NCBI RefSeq assembly: GCF_030272615.1
Contig: NC_081413.1
Location: forward strand, 718,663,867-718,727,866
Source of the DNA: Cryptomeria japonica
Taxonomy: Eukaryota > Streptophyta > Pinopsida > Cupressales > Cupressaceae
DNA length: 64,000 nt
Direction: 5' to 3'
Shown in pieces: positions 32,140 to 44,029 of this stretch. Every line of letters starts with the position of its first letter. Position 1 is the first letter of the stretch. Under the pieces are notes generated by a model. The model did not search any database. It was given only the letters and a program-made list of their open reading frames with translations, and was not told the DNA's origin. The position numbers and the translations under genes are program-made.

Positions 32140-35100
32140 ATGTCTACTAATTACTTCAGGAAGGACAGTCCTAAACTTGATGGAACCAACTATGGGATAT
32201 GGAAGATCACAATGGAGACACATCTGAATTGCATTGGTAAAGACATGTGGGAAGTTACAAAGAATGGTTATACTGCTATTGTAGCTAGTTAGACTACTCC
32301 AACTACCTTAGCTAAAGATGAAGAGAATGATTGCAAAGCAAGAGAAGCACTTTTGAGCGCATTATCAGATCAAAAAATCATGGGATTATTAGATAGGTCT
32401 ACTGCTAAAGCTATTTGGGACCATTTGGAAACACTGAATGAAGGAGATTCCACATTCAAGATTGCAAAACTTGAAAGCTTCCGAGTTAGGTATGAACATC
32501 TTAAAATGGAAGAAGATGAAATAATTTCTGCTTTTATGGAAAGAGTAAATGAAATTGTTTTGGGTATTAAATGTTGTGGAGGAACTCTAAGTGAGGATGA
32601 AATTGTTTCAAAAATCTTAAGAGGTTTACCACCATCATATAAAATGAAGGTTACTGCTATAAATGAGTTGAGAACAATGCCTAATACATCAGTAACTAGG
32701 GATACATTGATTGGAAAACTTTCAGCCTTTGAAATTGAGGAATTTGGTTCTGTTGCTACTGTAAAAACTAATTTGGCCTTTAAAGCATCAACATCATCTA
32801 CTCCATCATTTGACAAATCAGACTAGAGAGCCTTTTATGCAAGAGAACTTGAAGAAACCAGGAAGGAGAATGAAGAACTTGAAGAATTTGAAGCACTATT
32901 TGCAAGGAAAATGCCAAAAGGTCCAATTGGAAGTAAGTATGAAGGTAAAGCACCCTTTAAATATTTTAACTACAATAAGATTGGTCATATGGCTTCAAGA
33001 TGCCCTTATAGACATGCTAGACTAAGAGAAGAAGATAGAAGAACATACAAGCCTAATCCTGAATATTAGAGATACAAATTTAAGAAGAACAAAGATAAAT
33101 CTTATTACATTGTTGATGAAGGTGTGACTGATGATTCTGATGAGGATCCAACAGACAATGTATGGGTTTTTGTTGCTATAATAGAGGATTAACTGGAACC
33201 TACTGCTCAACCGGTAGAACAAGCCCTAGCAGCTAAACTTGAAGCAAAGGATGAATGGATCATCAACTCAGGAAGCTCACATCATATGACAGGAGACAAA
33301 GGCAAATTCTTGAACTTTCAAGAATACAATGGAGGTTTAGTAAGATTTGGAGATGACAAAGCCTGTTCAATCAAAGGTAAGGGTTCAATATCTCTTGATG
33401 GTAAGCATAACACTGATAATATCTACTATGTTGAAGGATTAAAGCATAATATTTTAAGTGTTGGTCAATTAGTTGAGAAGGGATTTCAGTTACAATTTAA
33501 AAATGGAAAATGCAAAATCATGAATAGAACTGGTTTGGAAATTGCAACCGGTAATCAAACTAGAGGCAATATCTTTCATCAGAACAATAGTGAAAAGACA
33601 TGCTTGATTGCACATATAGATGAAAGTTGGTTATGGCATAAGAGACTATGTCATGTAAACTTTGATTGCATGGTAAAAATCAGTACTTCTAAGGAAGTTA
33701 GAGATCTACCTAAAATTGTGAAACCTCAGAATACAATTTGTAAGGAATGTCAATTTGTAAAACAAGTTGGAGCTAGTTTCAAAAGTATTCCAGAAAAATC
33801 CAATAATGCTCTTGATTTAATTCACACTGATTTATGTGGTCCAGCTAGAACTAGAAGCTTACAAGGTGATAGATATTTCATGCTAATTATTGATGATTAT
33901 TCTAGAATGTGTTGGGTTACTTTTCTCAGAGAAAAATTAGAAGCACTTGGGAAGTTCAAACTATTCAAAGCAATGGTTGAAAATGAAACCGGTAAGAAAA
34001 TCAAATGTTGAAGATTAGATCAAGGAGGAGAATTCACATCTAAGAACTTTAATACATTCTGTGAAGTGAATGGAATCAGAAGATAGTTATCAGCACCTCG
34101 GGCACCACAGTAGAATGGAGTTGTTGAAAGGAAAAACAAAACTATCTTGGATGCAGCAAGAAGTATGTTGTCAGAAGCAAATCTACCACATGTGTATTGG
34201 AGAGAGGCAGTTAGCACTGCTGTCTATACATTCAACAAATTTCACATCAAAGGTGAAACCAGTAAGACCTCTCATGAACTATAGTTTGGTAATACTCCTA
34301 TTCTTAAGTATTTCAGAATTTTTGGAAGTAAATGTTATATTAGAAGAGATGAGTATGTTGGCAAATTTGATCCTAGAAGTGATGAAGGAATATTTCTTGG
34401 TTATTCATCTAAGAGCAAGGCATATAGATGTTTTAATAAGAGATTGCAGAAAATTGTTGAGAGTACAAATGTAAAGATTGATGAACAATTCAGAGGAACT
34501 TCAAGGTATATAGACTCTGAACCAGCAACAGAAAGTGCGATAAATGAACCTGTACTGAATCCACCGGTACATAATGAAGATCCAGTTACTCCGGTATCAT
34601 CAGAAGATTCCACAGTAATTGACGAACAATAGCAAACTAAGACACCCTGGTATGTAAGATTGAATCATTCTGAAGATCAGATAATTGGAAACAAATTTAA
34701 AGGAGTTATGACAAGAGGAAGATTGGCAAATGAAGAGGTATGTCTTATTTCTCAAATTGAACCATCATCTATCAATGAGGCATGTGAAGATAAATTTTGG
34801 ATTAAAGCTATGGAAAAAGAATTAGGACAAATTGAGAAAAATAATACTTGGACATTAGTTCCCCGGCCTAAAGATAAAAATGTAATTGGAACCAAATGGG
34901 TATTTAGAAACAAACTTAATGAAGATGGTAAGGTTGTCAGAAATAAAGCAAGAATAGTGTGTAAGGGATATTCTTAGAAAGAAGGAGTTGACTACAATGA
35001 AACCTTTGCACCGGTAGCTAGAATTGAGGCAGTCAGATTATTCTTGGCTTTTGCAGCTCACAAGGACTACAAAGTTTATCAAATGGATATTAAATGTGCA

Positions 35101-36291
35101 TTTTTGAATGGAGATCTTGAAGAAGTATATATTGAACAACCTGATGGATTTTCCTTGACAGATGACAATGATATGGTTTGCAGGTTAAGAAAAGCTTTGT
35201 ATGGATTGAAACAAGCCCCAAGAGCTTGGTATGCAAGGTTGGATAAGTATCTTTTAAAGATTGGTTTTACTAAAGGAAATGCAGATAGCAATTTATATTA
35301 CAAAATAACTAATGATGACAACTTGATTATTGAAGTATTTGTTGATGATATAATCTTTGGAGGACAAGATGGATTATGTAAGGAATTTTCTATTAAAATG
35401 CAGCAAGAATTTGAAATGTCTATGTTTGGAGAAATAAAATTCTTTTTAGGTCTGCAAATTTCACAGACTGATAAAGGTATATTTTTTAGTCAATCCAAGT
35501 ACTTGAAAGAATTACCAAGGAAATTTGGGATGGAGAACTCTAAACCGGTAAGCACACCTATGACTACAAATGACAAATTATCTCAAAGGGATGAATCTAC
35601 ACCTGTTAATCCAACTAGATACAAATCTATGATAGGAGGTTTACTGTATTTGACACAAACCAGGTTTGATATTATGAATGCAGTATGTATTGTTTCTAGA
35701 TTTCAAAGTAATCCTAGGGAAAATCATGAATCGGCTGTAAAAAGGATTTTTCGGTACTTACAAGGCACAACAAATCTTGGATTATGGTATCCTAAAGATG
35801 AAAATTTTGACCTATGTGCATACACAGATGCAAATTGGGCAAGAGATGTGGATGATAGAAAAAGCACCACTCGAGGAGCATTCTTTCTTGGAAAAAGATT
35901 AGTTTCTTGGTTGAGTAAGAAACAGAGTTGTACATCTTTATCAACAACAGAATCAGAATATGTTGCAGTAGCAACTAACTATACACAGGTATTATGGCTT
36001 AAGCAAATGTTGAAAGACATAAAGGTAAAATGCAAGGAACCCATTACTATATATTGTGATAACACTGCGGCAATTGATATATCTAAGAATCCGGTATTAC
36101 ATTCTAAAACTAAACATGTTTCTATCAAACTGAATTTTCTAAGGGAAAAAGTTGAAGAAAAGGAGATAAAACTTGTTTATGTGAATACTAAAGAATAGCT
36201 GACAGATATTTTCACAAAACCTTTACCTAAGGAGACTTTTGAATATCTCAGAGATCATCTTGGAGTCATACCACCACCGGTAGAGACTTAG
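32140..36291 (+). pseudogene. gag-pol: Copia A gag-pol polyprotein, one frame with 11 stops
   Basis: One frame of 1384 codons from ATG 32140 to TAG 36289-36291, with no frameshift. Order: UBN2 gag (about residues 70-230), zinc knuckle (about 32955-33003; first two Cys now Tyr), protease (33250-33300), pre-integrase zinc region (WLWHKRLCHVNF ... CKECQ), integrase DDE (HTDLCGP, RLDQGGEF, GVVERKN), RT ([28 protein letters not shown], catalytic FVDD at about 35338-35350) and RNase H ([24 protein letters not shown]). Eleven in-frame stops: nine TAG, one TAA, one TGA; many sit at conserved Gln or Trp sites (GYSQ, APQQNG, KEQLTDIF). The catalytic protease Asp is Asn (AAC at 33265-33267), consistent with G-to-A change. 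Confidence 0.93.
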
Positions 36292-36614
36292 ATAGTTGAT
36301 GATTGTCATCAACCGGCAGAATTAAAAGACAAATCTTTTACTTCGATCCTTTGATGAGGAAGCTACTTCTCAGGGGGAGTAGTTGGTATTTTGTATGAAC
36401 TTGATTTTTGTAACTTTGGCATTTGATGTCAAAGGGGGAGAGATATCTATGGAAAAACACATTATCTTTTGAGGAGAGTTTGGTATTGAAAATAAATCTT
36501 TGGATAAACACATGTTGCTCCCAGGGGGAGAAATGGAGATTGTTGGTTTTTGGTATTTGGCATTTTTGTTTTGGCACTTTGATAGTTTTTCCATCTTGTG
36601 TTGCCATCAATGCC
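36292..36614 (+). other. 3' untranslated region of copia A
   Basis: No coding. It contains three extra G5AG tracts (near 36372, 36431 and 36521) before the real polypurine tract, each in a caaaggggga-like context. Confidence 0.7.
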
Positions 36615-36626
36615 AAAGGGGGAGAT
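36615..36626 (+). promoter_or_regulatory. Polypurine tract of copia A
   Basis: aaagggggagat lies directly before TGTTGG of the 3' LTR. Confidence 0.9.
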
Positions 36627-37652
36627 TGTTGGTATTTTCGTATGGTTTTGTCATTGATGTCAACACCTACTGAAAACAAGCACTTTGGAGATCCAACAAC
36701 ATTCACCGGCAAGCAAGTAACTATTGCACAGTTACTAGTATATGGTTCACCAACAGAATATAATGTTGACCAGTATCTGGAATGATATGGAAGACACTTG
36801 GTAATGTCGAAGACATCATGTGGACACTTTGTTTTGAAGAATTGATCATTGGTATATTCATATTTGCATATTTTCTTTTACCAGCAAATAGGTCCAAGTT
36901 ATCTAGGGTTACACCGGCAAGTTTATCTTTTCTAGATGAGCATGCACGCTATGGAGATGATTTATTATTGATGTAAATGCATTAAGACGACATGTTTAAT
37001 CAGTTATTTCATCGGATATTATATTGTTTATAAAATGATTTTATTGTAATATCTTGTAGAGCTGACCTACTAAAATTGGTCTTAGGGTATGGTATAAATG
37101 TAAGATCTTATTTGTAAGATCAAGTGTGGAATGTGAAAAAGAATTGAGTGAAGGTATATGTGAGATCAAGCAGAGGTATACACGAAGACATCATTTGAAG
37201 GTGAAGATAGGTTTTTGTATAAGCATATCAGCATTACACCGATACTAAATCCAGCATATGAAGATGCTATTTTGTGCAGTACATTCTTATTGGATTTAAC
37301 CATCCAACTATAGTCAGTGTGACTCCCATTTTGTGATTGAGCAGTGAGCTCTAGGCTATTGGCCTTTCTGCATATGCAGACCCCATTTATGTACACTTAC
37401 TATCTGCAGTAGTATCATCTGATTGTGGGTAAGGTTTCCCACCATGGTTTTTCCCCTTACAGGGTTTCCACGTACAAATATTGGTGTTATGTATTGTGGA
37501 TGACTTTATGTTTGTGTTTCATGCATTAATCTTCTACCGGCATACTTAACTGGTTTACTGGTATTCAGCATTAAGTTGGTTAATTGGTTTTTGGTTTGAA
37601 TTTATTAGACAACTGATTCACCCCCCCTCTTAGTTGTCTTTGGGACCTAACA
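36627..37652 (+). repeat. 3' LTR of copia A (1026 bp)
   Basis: Matches 31024-32083 but lacks a stretch of about 35 bp near 37540. Hairpin AGACAACTGA (37607-37616) with TTAGTTGTCT (37630-37639), ten base pairs. Followed by the TSD cattc. Confidence 0.93.
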
Positions 37653-37964
37653 CATTCATCTGAACTATCCAAGTGAGACACCAATGCCTTTTGATCTTAT
37701 ATGTCTTCTTTGATAGCAACAAATACAATGTCTTCATTTGCATCTTCCTCAGACTCTTCATCCATAATTCCTCCATCCACTGCAATGAGACAATTTATTT
37801 TTCCTGTTCCTTTAAACTTCCTATATTTCTCTTGGTTTTCCTCATTATATCCATTAGGATAGTTAGCAACAATATGTCCTATCTGGTTACATGCAAAAAA
37901 ATTTAGTGTTAATTTACTTCTATACTTACCGGTACCTTTGAGTAACCACTTGGCCAATAATGCT
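37653..37964 (-). pseudogene. gag: Copia D nucleocapsid and linker to protease
   Basis: Minus strand: LSRGTGKYK-type lead, then a zinc knuckle FFACNQIGHIVANY in which the first and last Cys are replaced (Phe and Tyr). Then the acidic linker (GGIMDEESEEDANEDIVFVA) and SDQKALVSHLDSSDE, which is cut by copia A. The same segment of copia C (62291-62609) is nearly identical. Confidence 0.82.
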
Positions 37965-38890
37965 TGTTGGCAATTGACACTCATCAGATTCATTTTGTTG
38001 TCATTGATGGAAACAAGATTAGATGGAAGTCATATACCGGCACTAGGAGGTATATACCGGTAGACATTGGCATTGGAGTATCAAGGATTACACCGACACC
38101 GGCACCAGCACCGACATCAATACTTAAAGGAAGCAGACATCAAGAATGATTTATTTTATAAATCATTTTTGTAATTATTGTCGAGGCTGACATTGAATAA
38201 CTTTTTTAATACATTGTAAGTCGACATAAGGAATATGGTTTGTAATGGGTATATAGGCTAGTCTTCTAGGTCATTTTGAATATGTATGTATGTATGTATA
38301 GGATGTGACATAAGTGAGATAGAATATAGCAGAACTGCATAATGCAAAGTATATGCATGTAGATCATTTTTATGCAAATGTGATATCATGCAATGATATG
38401 TAGATAGTTTGGGAAGCATTCTTGGAGGAGTAAAGATACTGGTAGTAGTGTTTAGGGTTTATGAACTGATATAGAGCAGAGCTATAACCAGAACTCTATT
38501 TGGCATAGCAGATGCATTTTGTGAGTTCGTTTTAATTGTTTTACTTCAGCAGAACCTTGTAGTCAGTGAGGCTCTTTAGTGATGAGCATTGTTCTCTAGG
38601 AAGTGTGCCTTCCTGCAAGTGTAGGCCCCCATTATATGTAATATCCTTTCATATGCCCAATGAATTGATATTGTGGGTCACAAATCCCACCATGGTTTTT
38701 CTTCTTTGAGGTTTTCCATGTATAAATTATGTGTGTTATGGTGTTCATTAATATGGATGGCTTATTTGCTTCAAGTAATATGCTTATTTGTTTACCGATG
38801 TATATGTGTATAGTATAAAGGAATAAAATCTTATTTTACTAGCAGAACATTGATTCACCCCCCCCCTCCCAGTGTTCTTAGATCCTAACA
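37965..38890 (+). mobile_element. Solo copia-type LTR (926 bp) inside D gag
   Basis: TGTTGGCAATTGAC...CCTAACA, with the hairpin AGAACATTGA (38844-38853) with CCAGTGTTCT (38869-38878). D gag reads up to both sides. The flanks (atgct and tcttc) do not match, so no TSD is visible; the LTR may derive from recombination between two copies or the ends have changed. Confidence 0.75.
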
Positions 38891-39621
38891 TCTTCAACAT
38901 CTATCAGACTATCTTCATCATCTACCTCTTTGTTGGATATAGATTCATGACTGTAACTAGCTTCTCTGCTTTTCCTTACTGGTGGGGTTGAGACTGAGGC
39001 TTTAAATGTAGATTCTAAGCTCTGAACACTTCCATCAAAACCATTTAATCTAAATGCAGTCAATTTACCAATGATAGAGTCAAGAGTTACCTTTGTCTTT
39101 TCAATAGATTTGAGTTCTTGAATGGCTATAACTCTGATAGTGTAGACCGGTAGAAGGGTTCTCAACACCTTGCTAACAAAAGTGGCATCCTCCACTATAC
39201 CTCCAACACTTTTGATTTCTCCAACTATCTCCTAGATTCTCTGACTATACTATTGAATGTTTTCACCTTCAACCATTTGCAAATCATCAAATTTTCCTCT
39301 GAGACTCTCTTCATTCCCTATCTTTACATGCTCATCAACGCTATAGATTTCTTCCAGTTTCTACCAAACTTCATGTGTAGTCTCCAATCCATGAACATCA
39401 ACATATTTTGAATCTAACAAGGTACTGATGATGGCTTCCAATATTTGGTTGTTCTCATGTTGCTCCTTTTGATCATCTATCAGAATTCCACTAGGCAAGT
39501 TATCCTTAGTAACGACATGATCCTGATACTAACTTCTTAAGATCTTGATGTAAATATTCATCCTATCACTCCAGAATATGTAGTTATCTCTACTGAACTT
39601 TGAACCCTCTCTCTTCATCAT
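38891..39621 (-). pseudogene. gag: Copia D gag (UBN2 type)
   Basis: ATG at 39621 on the minus strand (MMKREGSKFSRDNYIFW) starts 57 bases after the primer site. UBN2 features follow: DSKYVDVHGLETTHEVW, then GKFDDLQMVEGENIQ and VSKVLRTLLPVYTIRVIAIQ. Four stops lie at Gln/Trp-like positions (RS*YQ, VW*KL, IQ*YS, RI*EI). It is cut at 38890 by the solo LTR. Confidence 0.82.
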
Positions 39622-39677
39622 TTTCTCCTAGATCTTTTCCTCAAGCTATTAGTCTTATACTCAAGAGGACCTAGACT

Positions 39678-39689
39678 GCTCTGATACCA
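39678..39689 (-). promoter_or_regulatory. Primer-binding site of copia D
   Basis: Minus-strand TGGTATCAGAGC, the initiator tRNA-Met type, next to the D LTR end. Orientation confirms D runs on the minus strand. Confidence 0.9.
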
Positions 39690-39691
39690 AT

Positions 39692-40185
39692 TAATAATAT
39701 GATGAAACTATAAATATCCGGTCAACTACTAAGAGGGGGGCTGAATCAGTAGATAGAAAATTAACTAAACTTTCACCAAACTCATTTCCAACTTAGAATC
39801 AACTCACAAAACTAACTGGTTTAGATACTTTAACAAAACTGTAGCAACATTGTCAAACCTTACCGGTTGACCAAATACATCAATGATATAATGTAATAGA
39901 TCTGAAAATTAAATACCTTTAGACCAAAACCTTAAACCACTTCACTAATACCAATAATAACATGTTTCAGATCATTTTCGGTCATTTAAATATATCTATG
40001 TGGATTTACTAGTCATTCATATCAACCATATGAGAAACACATCCACAAAATCATTCACCACTTGACACAATGATTTTTCACGTATAAACCCAAATAGGAA
40101 AAACCGTGGTGGGTATGAATCTACAAGTATTTTGATCTCTTCTAAATTTTTCCTTGTTAGGATCCAAGCCTTGTTAGAAGCTTAT
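39692..40185 (-). repeat. 5' LTR of copia D, inner part
   Basis: Contains the C-tract hairpin (39726-39732 with 39746-39752) and the phrase 'ggtttttcctatttgggttt' on the minus strand. It breaks off at 40185 with the TSD of E and continues at 52300. Confidence 0.8.
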
Positions 40186-40974
40186 TGATGCAGGAGCATC
40201 CTTGGTTCACAACAATCTTGCATCAACCAAAAATATTCTCTTTTCTATTTTGTTTTATGTTTGCAGTTTCAGTTTTCCTTTCTGTATATCTCATTTTCGG
40301 CTCACCCATTCCTATGGAGTTGGATTCTACTTGAATACTTGATCATCCTACTTAATTTCAATCCGCATCACATTTGTAGCACTCTTCGGCAAGATATTGC
40401 TACCGATTTCCTTGATAGCTTCTTGTTACTGATTGTTCTGTTGTTACCGGTTGCCTAATACCTAGTCTGATGATCTACCGGAACCCATTTTGAAGCTTGC
40501 AAAGCCTTGGGCATTAATCTCCATATTTCTTGGCATGTGGCTGACCTTCTATGTTTCATCCTTTGGATTTTTTAGAGGAATCTCTTGGCAGAGGCTAACC
40601 TTATTAATTTTGTAAGTTAGGTCTTACTCTTTGGTTTGATCCTTTTTGGGCCGACATGATCCCTTGGATCGATATATGTTTGTAATGATTCTTTAGAATG
40701 AAGGAATTAAGAAATTGGGAAATATCAGATAGATAGATGGTGCCTAGAGGATAGCTCTTTCACTTTAAGGTCCTAGTGTGACCTATTCTACTAGGCATGT
40801 GTGCTGGTATGTTGTAACCCGGTTGTTACTAGTTGGATGTAATTCACTTTCATACAATAAAAACTATCTGTTATGCATTGCCTCCATCATATTTGAGTGT
40901 TTTTGTTGTGTTTACTCCTGTTGGCTAGTTTGGACTGATCTCCTCAAGATCCCTTCTCACCGGTGACTACTTCA
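40186..40974 (+). repeat. 5' LTR of chromovirus E (789 bp)
   Basis: Starts TGATGCAGGAGCATCC and ends ACTACTTCA. Matches 51503-52299, where the start is TAATACAAGAG (G-to-A changes). Confidence 0.85.
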
Positions 40975-40976
40975 AG

Positions 40977-40988
40977 TGGTATGAGAGA
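40977..40988 (+). promoter_or_regulatory. Decayed primer-binding site of E
   Basis: tggtatgagaga matches the initiator-Met primer site TGGTATCAGAGC at 10 of 12 positions, two bases after the LTR. Confidence 0.6.
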
Positions 40989-41215
40989 GAAGTTCATCCC
41001 AGAGGTTGTGTGTCCTGAATCTTGTTGTAGGGTGGCAGATTGTGGATCTGACCTACAATTGTAGAGGACTAGCATGGATCAATGGCATGAAGAGGAACTA
41101 GGAATGGTGGAGCACATGGAAATGCAGACCTTGTTGTAATGGAGATATTGCGAGGATAGCAGCCTGGTTAGAAGTTGTGGAGACAACCCAAAGAAGAGGC
41201 TGACATGTTGAGGAT

Positions 41216-42392
41216 GTGAGAAAATATGAAGGAGAAGAAGACTTGGCAGAACAAGCGAACCTACCGGCAGTTGATCCGGAGGAGGAAAGGTTTTTAAGGG
41301 ATTTGAGTAGGTCGAACACTAAACCTCATTTTACCCCACTAGAATATGATGGGGAGTTAGATTCAGATGAATTGATGGATTGGATCTCAAAGATGGAGAA
41401 GTATTTCAATTTTGAAAACACTACAGAAGAGAGGAAGATGAATTATGCATGTACCCTGTTCAAGGGTCATGCATCTCTTTGGTGGGAGTACTTGCAAGTT
41501 GATAGGAAACACAAAGGTAAAGAAAAGATTAAGACATGGGATAGGATGATCGGTAAGTTAAAATCAAAGTTTTCCATGGCGAATTATCAAGTAGATTTGT
41601 TTCGAAAGTTGCAGAATCTGAGATAGAAGGAATCTAGCATGAAGGAGTACACTAAAGCATTTTATAAATTGAACATATTGCAAGATATTTGAACGGATTG
41701 CAAATGTCTATAAAAGATGAACTTGTTATGATCAAATTAGAGAGTGTTGAAGAGTCTTACTAGTATACAATAAAGGGTGAAGAGAAATTGAATAAAAGGC
41801 ATGAGAAGAGACAGAGAGGTAGAGGTGGAAGGTTTACCGGAGGAATATTTCAAGGAGGAAGAGGATACACCAGAGTAAGAGGAACTAGTGCAGATCAGAA
41901 CAAGGACAAGGAAGTGAGAAAGGAAGGTAATTAATACCAAAAGGATGATATAAATTTCTACTAGAGGAGAGAACCAGATGGTTACCGAAATGAGAACTTG
42001 GGAAGACAAGACAAAAGGACATTCTAAGGAACCTGTTTTAAATGTGGAGGAGAAGGACACCGTGCATTTGAATGTAAGAAGTCAGAGGCTATCAAAAGAG
42101 AGAAAATGGTGGAAGAGAACCCCACTAGATCAGACAATAAACTAGAAGATGCACAACTATTGATGATGAGGAGAGCTTTGTGTCATACTGGAGGAGATAA
42201 AGAACCCTTGCAAAGGAAGAACCTGTTCAAGACTAGATGTAAGGTATCGGGTAAGTGTTGTAAAGTTGTTATTGATAGTGGTAGTTTAGATAATCTTGTT
42301 TCAGAAGAGATGGTGAATAAGTTGAAATTGGAGAGATTGAAACACCCTAAGACTTACCAGATAGCATGGATTCAGGATGAACATAAGTTGTT
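41216..42392 (+). pseudogene. gag: Chromovirus E gag, zinc knuckle and protease N-part
   Basis: Retrotransposon gag domain (about 41320-41630): LDSDELMDWISKMEKYFNFE and ASLWWEYLQ, with the RKMNYACTLFKGHA helix. After frameshifts an Arg/Gly-rich stretch follows (about 41810-41890), then a perfect zinc knuckle CFKCGGEGHRAFEC at about 42030-42075 and the start of the aspartic protease (VVIDSGSLDNLVSEEMV). The LINE cuts the reading at WIQDEHKL; it resumes at 48338. The true start codon is not certain. Confidence 0.83.
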
Positions 42393-42579
42393 CTGATTAA
42401 TGAGAAAAACAAGTTTTAAGGACCCAAAACCTTTACAAAGGAGCATAAAGAGTTCATCAAAAAGCATCCAGATCTGCTAGGAACAACTTACAAAAAGACT
42501 GGAAAAAAACCAGTCAATTGATAAGACAGCAAAAGAAAGGAACAACAGAGCAGAAAAAACCAGAGAAAATACAACACAA

Positions 42580-43810
42580 TTAAAAAGACTTAAGGAGCTC
42601 CTCCGCCTTATTCACTAGCTGATCATAGTTTGTCACGATAGCTTTGAATTCTTCCAGGTCCTTGTTTGGATTTTTCTCCTTCTTTTTACCTTTGGTCCTT
42701 GTTCTAGGTCCTTGCACTTCTCTCATGCCATCCATGTCAGGTTCAATCTCCAGGGAATCCTTCTCCTCTTCCATTTTGCTGATGAGGATTTTTGTGTTGC
42801 CAGCTAAAGCCTTCAGAATATTTAAGCTTTGTTCTGCAATTCTTTTAAGGCTTTCTTCAATTTTATTGACTTTTTTATCAGTTTCCTCCACTCTTTGATC
42901 CATACCAATCTCATTATTTTTCCTCTTAGTCAGGTCTTTCTCGATTTGCTCAAACCTGGGGTTAAAGGAGTCTTTGATCTATTCAGCTTTAGCAACTATT
43001 TTAGTCAAATCCTCAACCTAGTCTGCCATTGACTTGCCTCTGCCAAAACTAATAGTCTCTAGAATTTGGACTCCATAATTGAGCTTCTTAATATCCTCCA
43101 CAACTTTCTTGTAACTAGGAATTAGCGAATCAATGGTGTCCACAAATCCTTTCAAACCCTCAGGAGGAGGACATGAGGAGGGTGATTTCTCACTAGCGTT
43201 GTCTTTTTCCATATTGGAGGTGTCTCCAAAAGTGACTTTACCAACTTTTATGATACTCTATTTAGAACCTTCCCCAATGGTCTCCTCCCCCACATTCTGG
43301 TTGAAGTTCGGGTTCCTTCTCTGCACTTGTTCCTTAAGCTCCGTCATGTTGGCATCTTGTTTCTTTTGTTTGATCCTTGTCTGAATAGAAATTTTCTTTT
43401 TCTTTTTTTGGGGAGATAGGGGTTCCTTCTCAGAATCCTCAGAGACCTCTTCCTCCGAGGAGGAGCTAATTTGGAGAACTTTATCTTTATATTTATTCTT
43501 ACTCTTCGAGGAGGAAGGCTTGGTTCTCACATGTTTTCTTTTCTTACCAGCTTCCACTTTAGAGTCATCTAGACTCTCTTCAGACTCGCTCATCGAATCA
43601 CTATCTGACTCCTCACCTAAAGAAAAAACAGAATCTGACCCTTCCTCCTCAGACTTTGAGATAGAAGGCTGAGGGTGGGAAATTTGGTTGGCTTTGAGGT
43701 GGTCATAAATTAAAACCATGAGACCTTGATGCATGGCAGTATCACCCTTAGGGTTCTCTTTATGGGCCTTAATGGTAGCATTCATGGAGTACATCAGAAA
43801 ATAAGGGATA
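42580..43810 (-). pseudogene. Extra 3' reading frames of the LINE (Ser/Glu/Lys-rich, coiled coil)
   Basis: Downstream of the LINE zf-RVT come three open pieces: 43794-43258 (MYSMNATIKAHKENPKGD, then a Ser/Glu/Lys-rich low-complexity stretch), 43212-43018 (LKGFVDTIDSLIPSYKKVVE) and 42903-42580 (coiled coil, EETDKKVNKIEESLKRIAEQ). They join the ORF2 end through a frameshift near 43810. I do not recognise the protein. It could be a C-terminal extension of ORF2 or a third ORF. Confidence 0.5.
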
Positions 43811-44029
43811 TTGACTTTTCATCATACCTAAAATGGTTCAGCAAAACAAAATGGTAGCCATACACTTTTGTGAATCTACCATCCAAAGTTACATAGCGCA
43901 TTATAGAAAATAAGAACTCCCTCCACGGTTTACCAAAATCCCTAGGAGGATAGTAAGTTTTACTTAGCTTAACCAGATGCTTTTTCTCCTTTGCTCAATT
44001 TTTTCTTTTGGACAAATGACTGATAGTGT

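Larger units (their letters stand above)
31024..37652 (+). mobile_element. Ty1/copia element A (6.6 kb, structurally complete)
   Basis: 5' LTR 31024-32083, primer site 32086-32097, gag-pol 32140-36291, polypurine tract 36615-36626 and 3' LTR 36627-37652. Flanks are tattc (31019-31023) and cattc (37653-37657), a TSD with one C-to-T change that also turns a host Trp codon of D into TAG. Over the first 430 bp the LTRs differ by about 4-5% (by eye). It is the only copia here with all parts in place, though the coding frame is disabled by stops. Confidence 0.93.

Noticed and set aside
37965-38890. Full-length element instead of solo LTR
   Set aside because: D gag continues directly on both sides and no internal region or second LTR of this family is adjacent.
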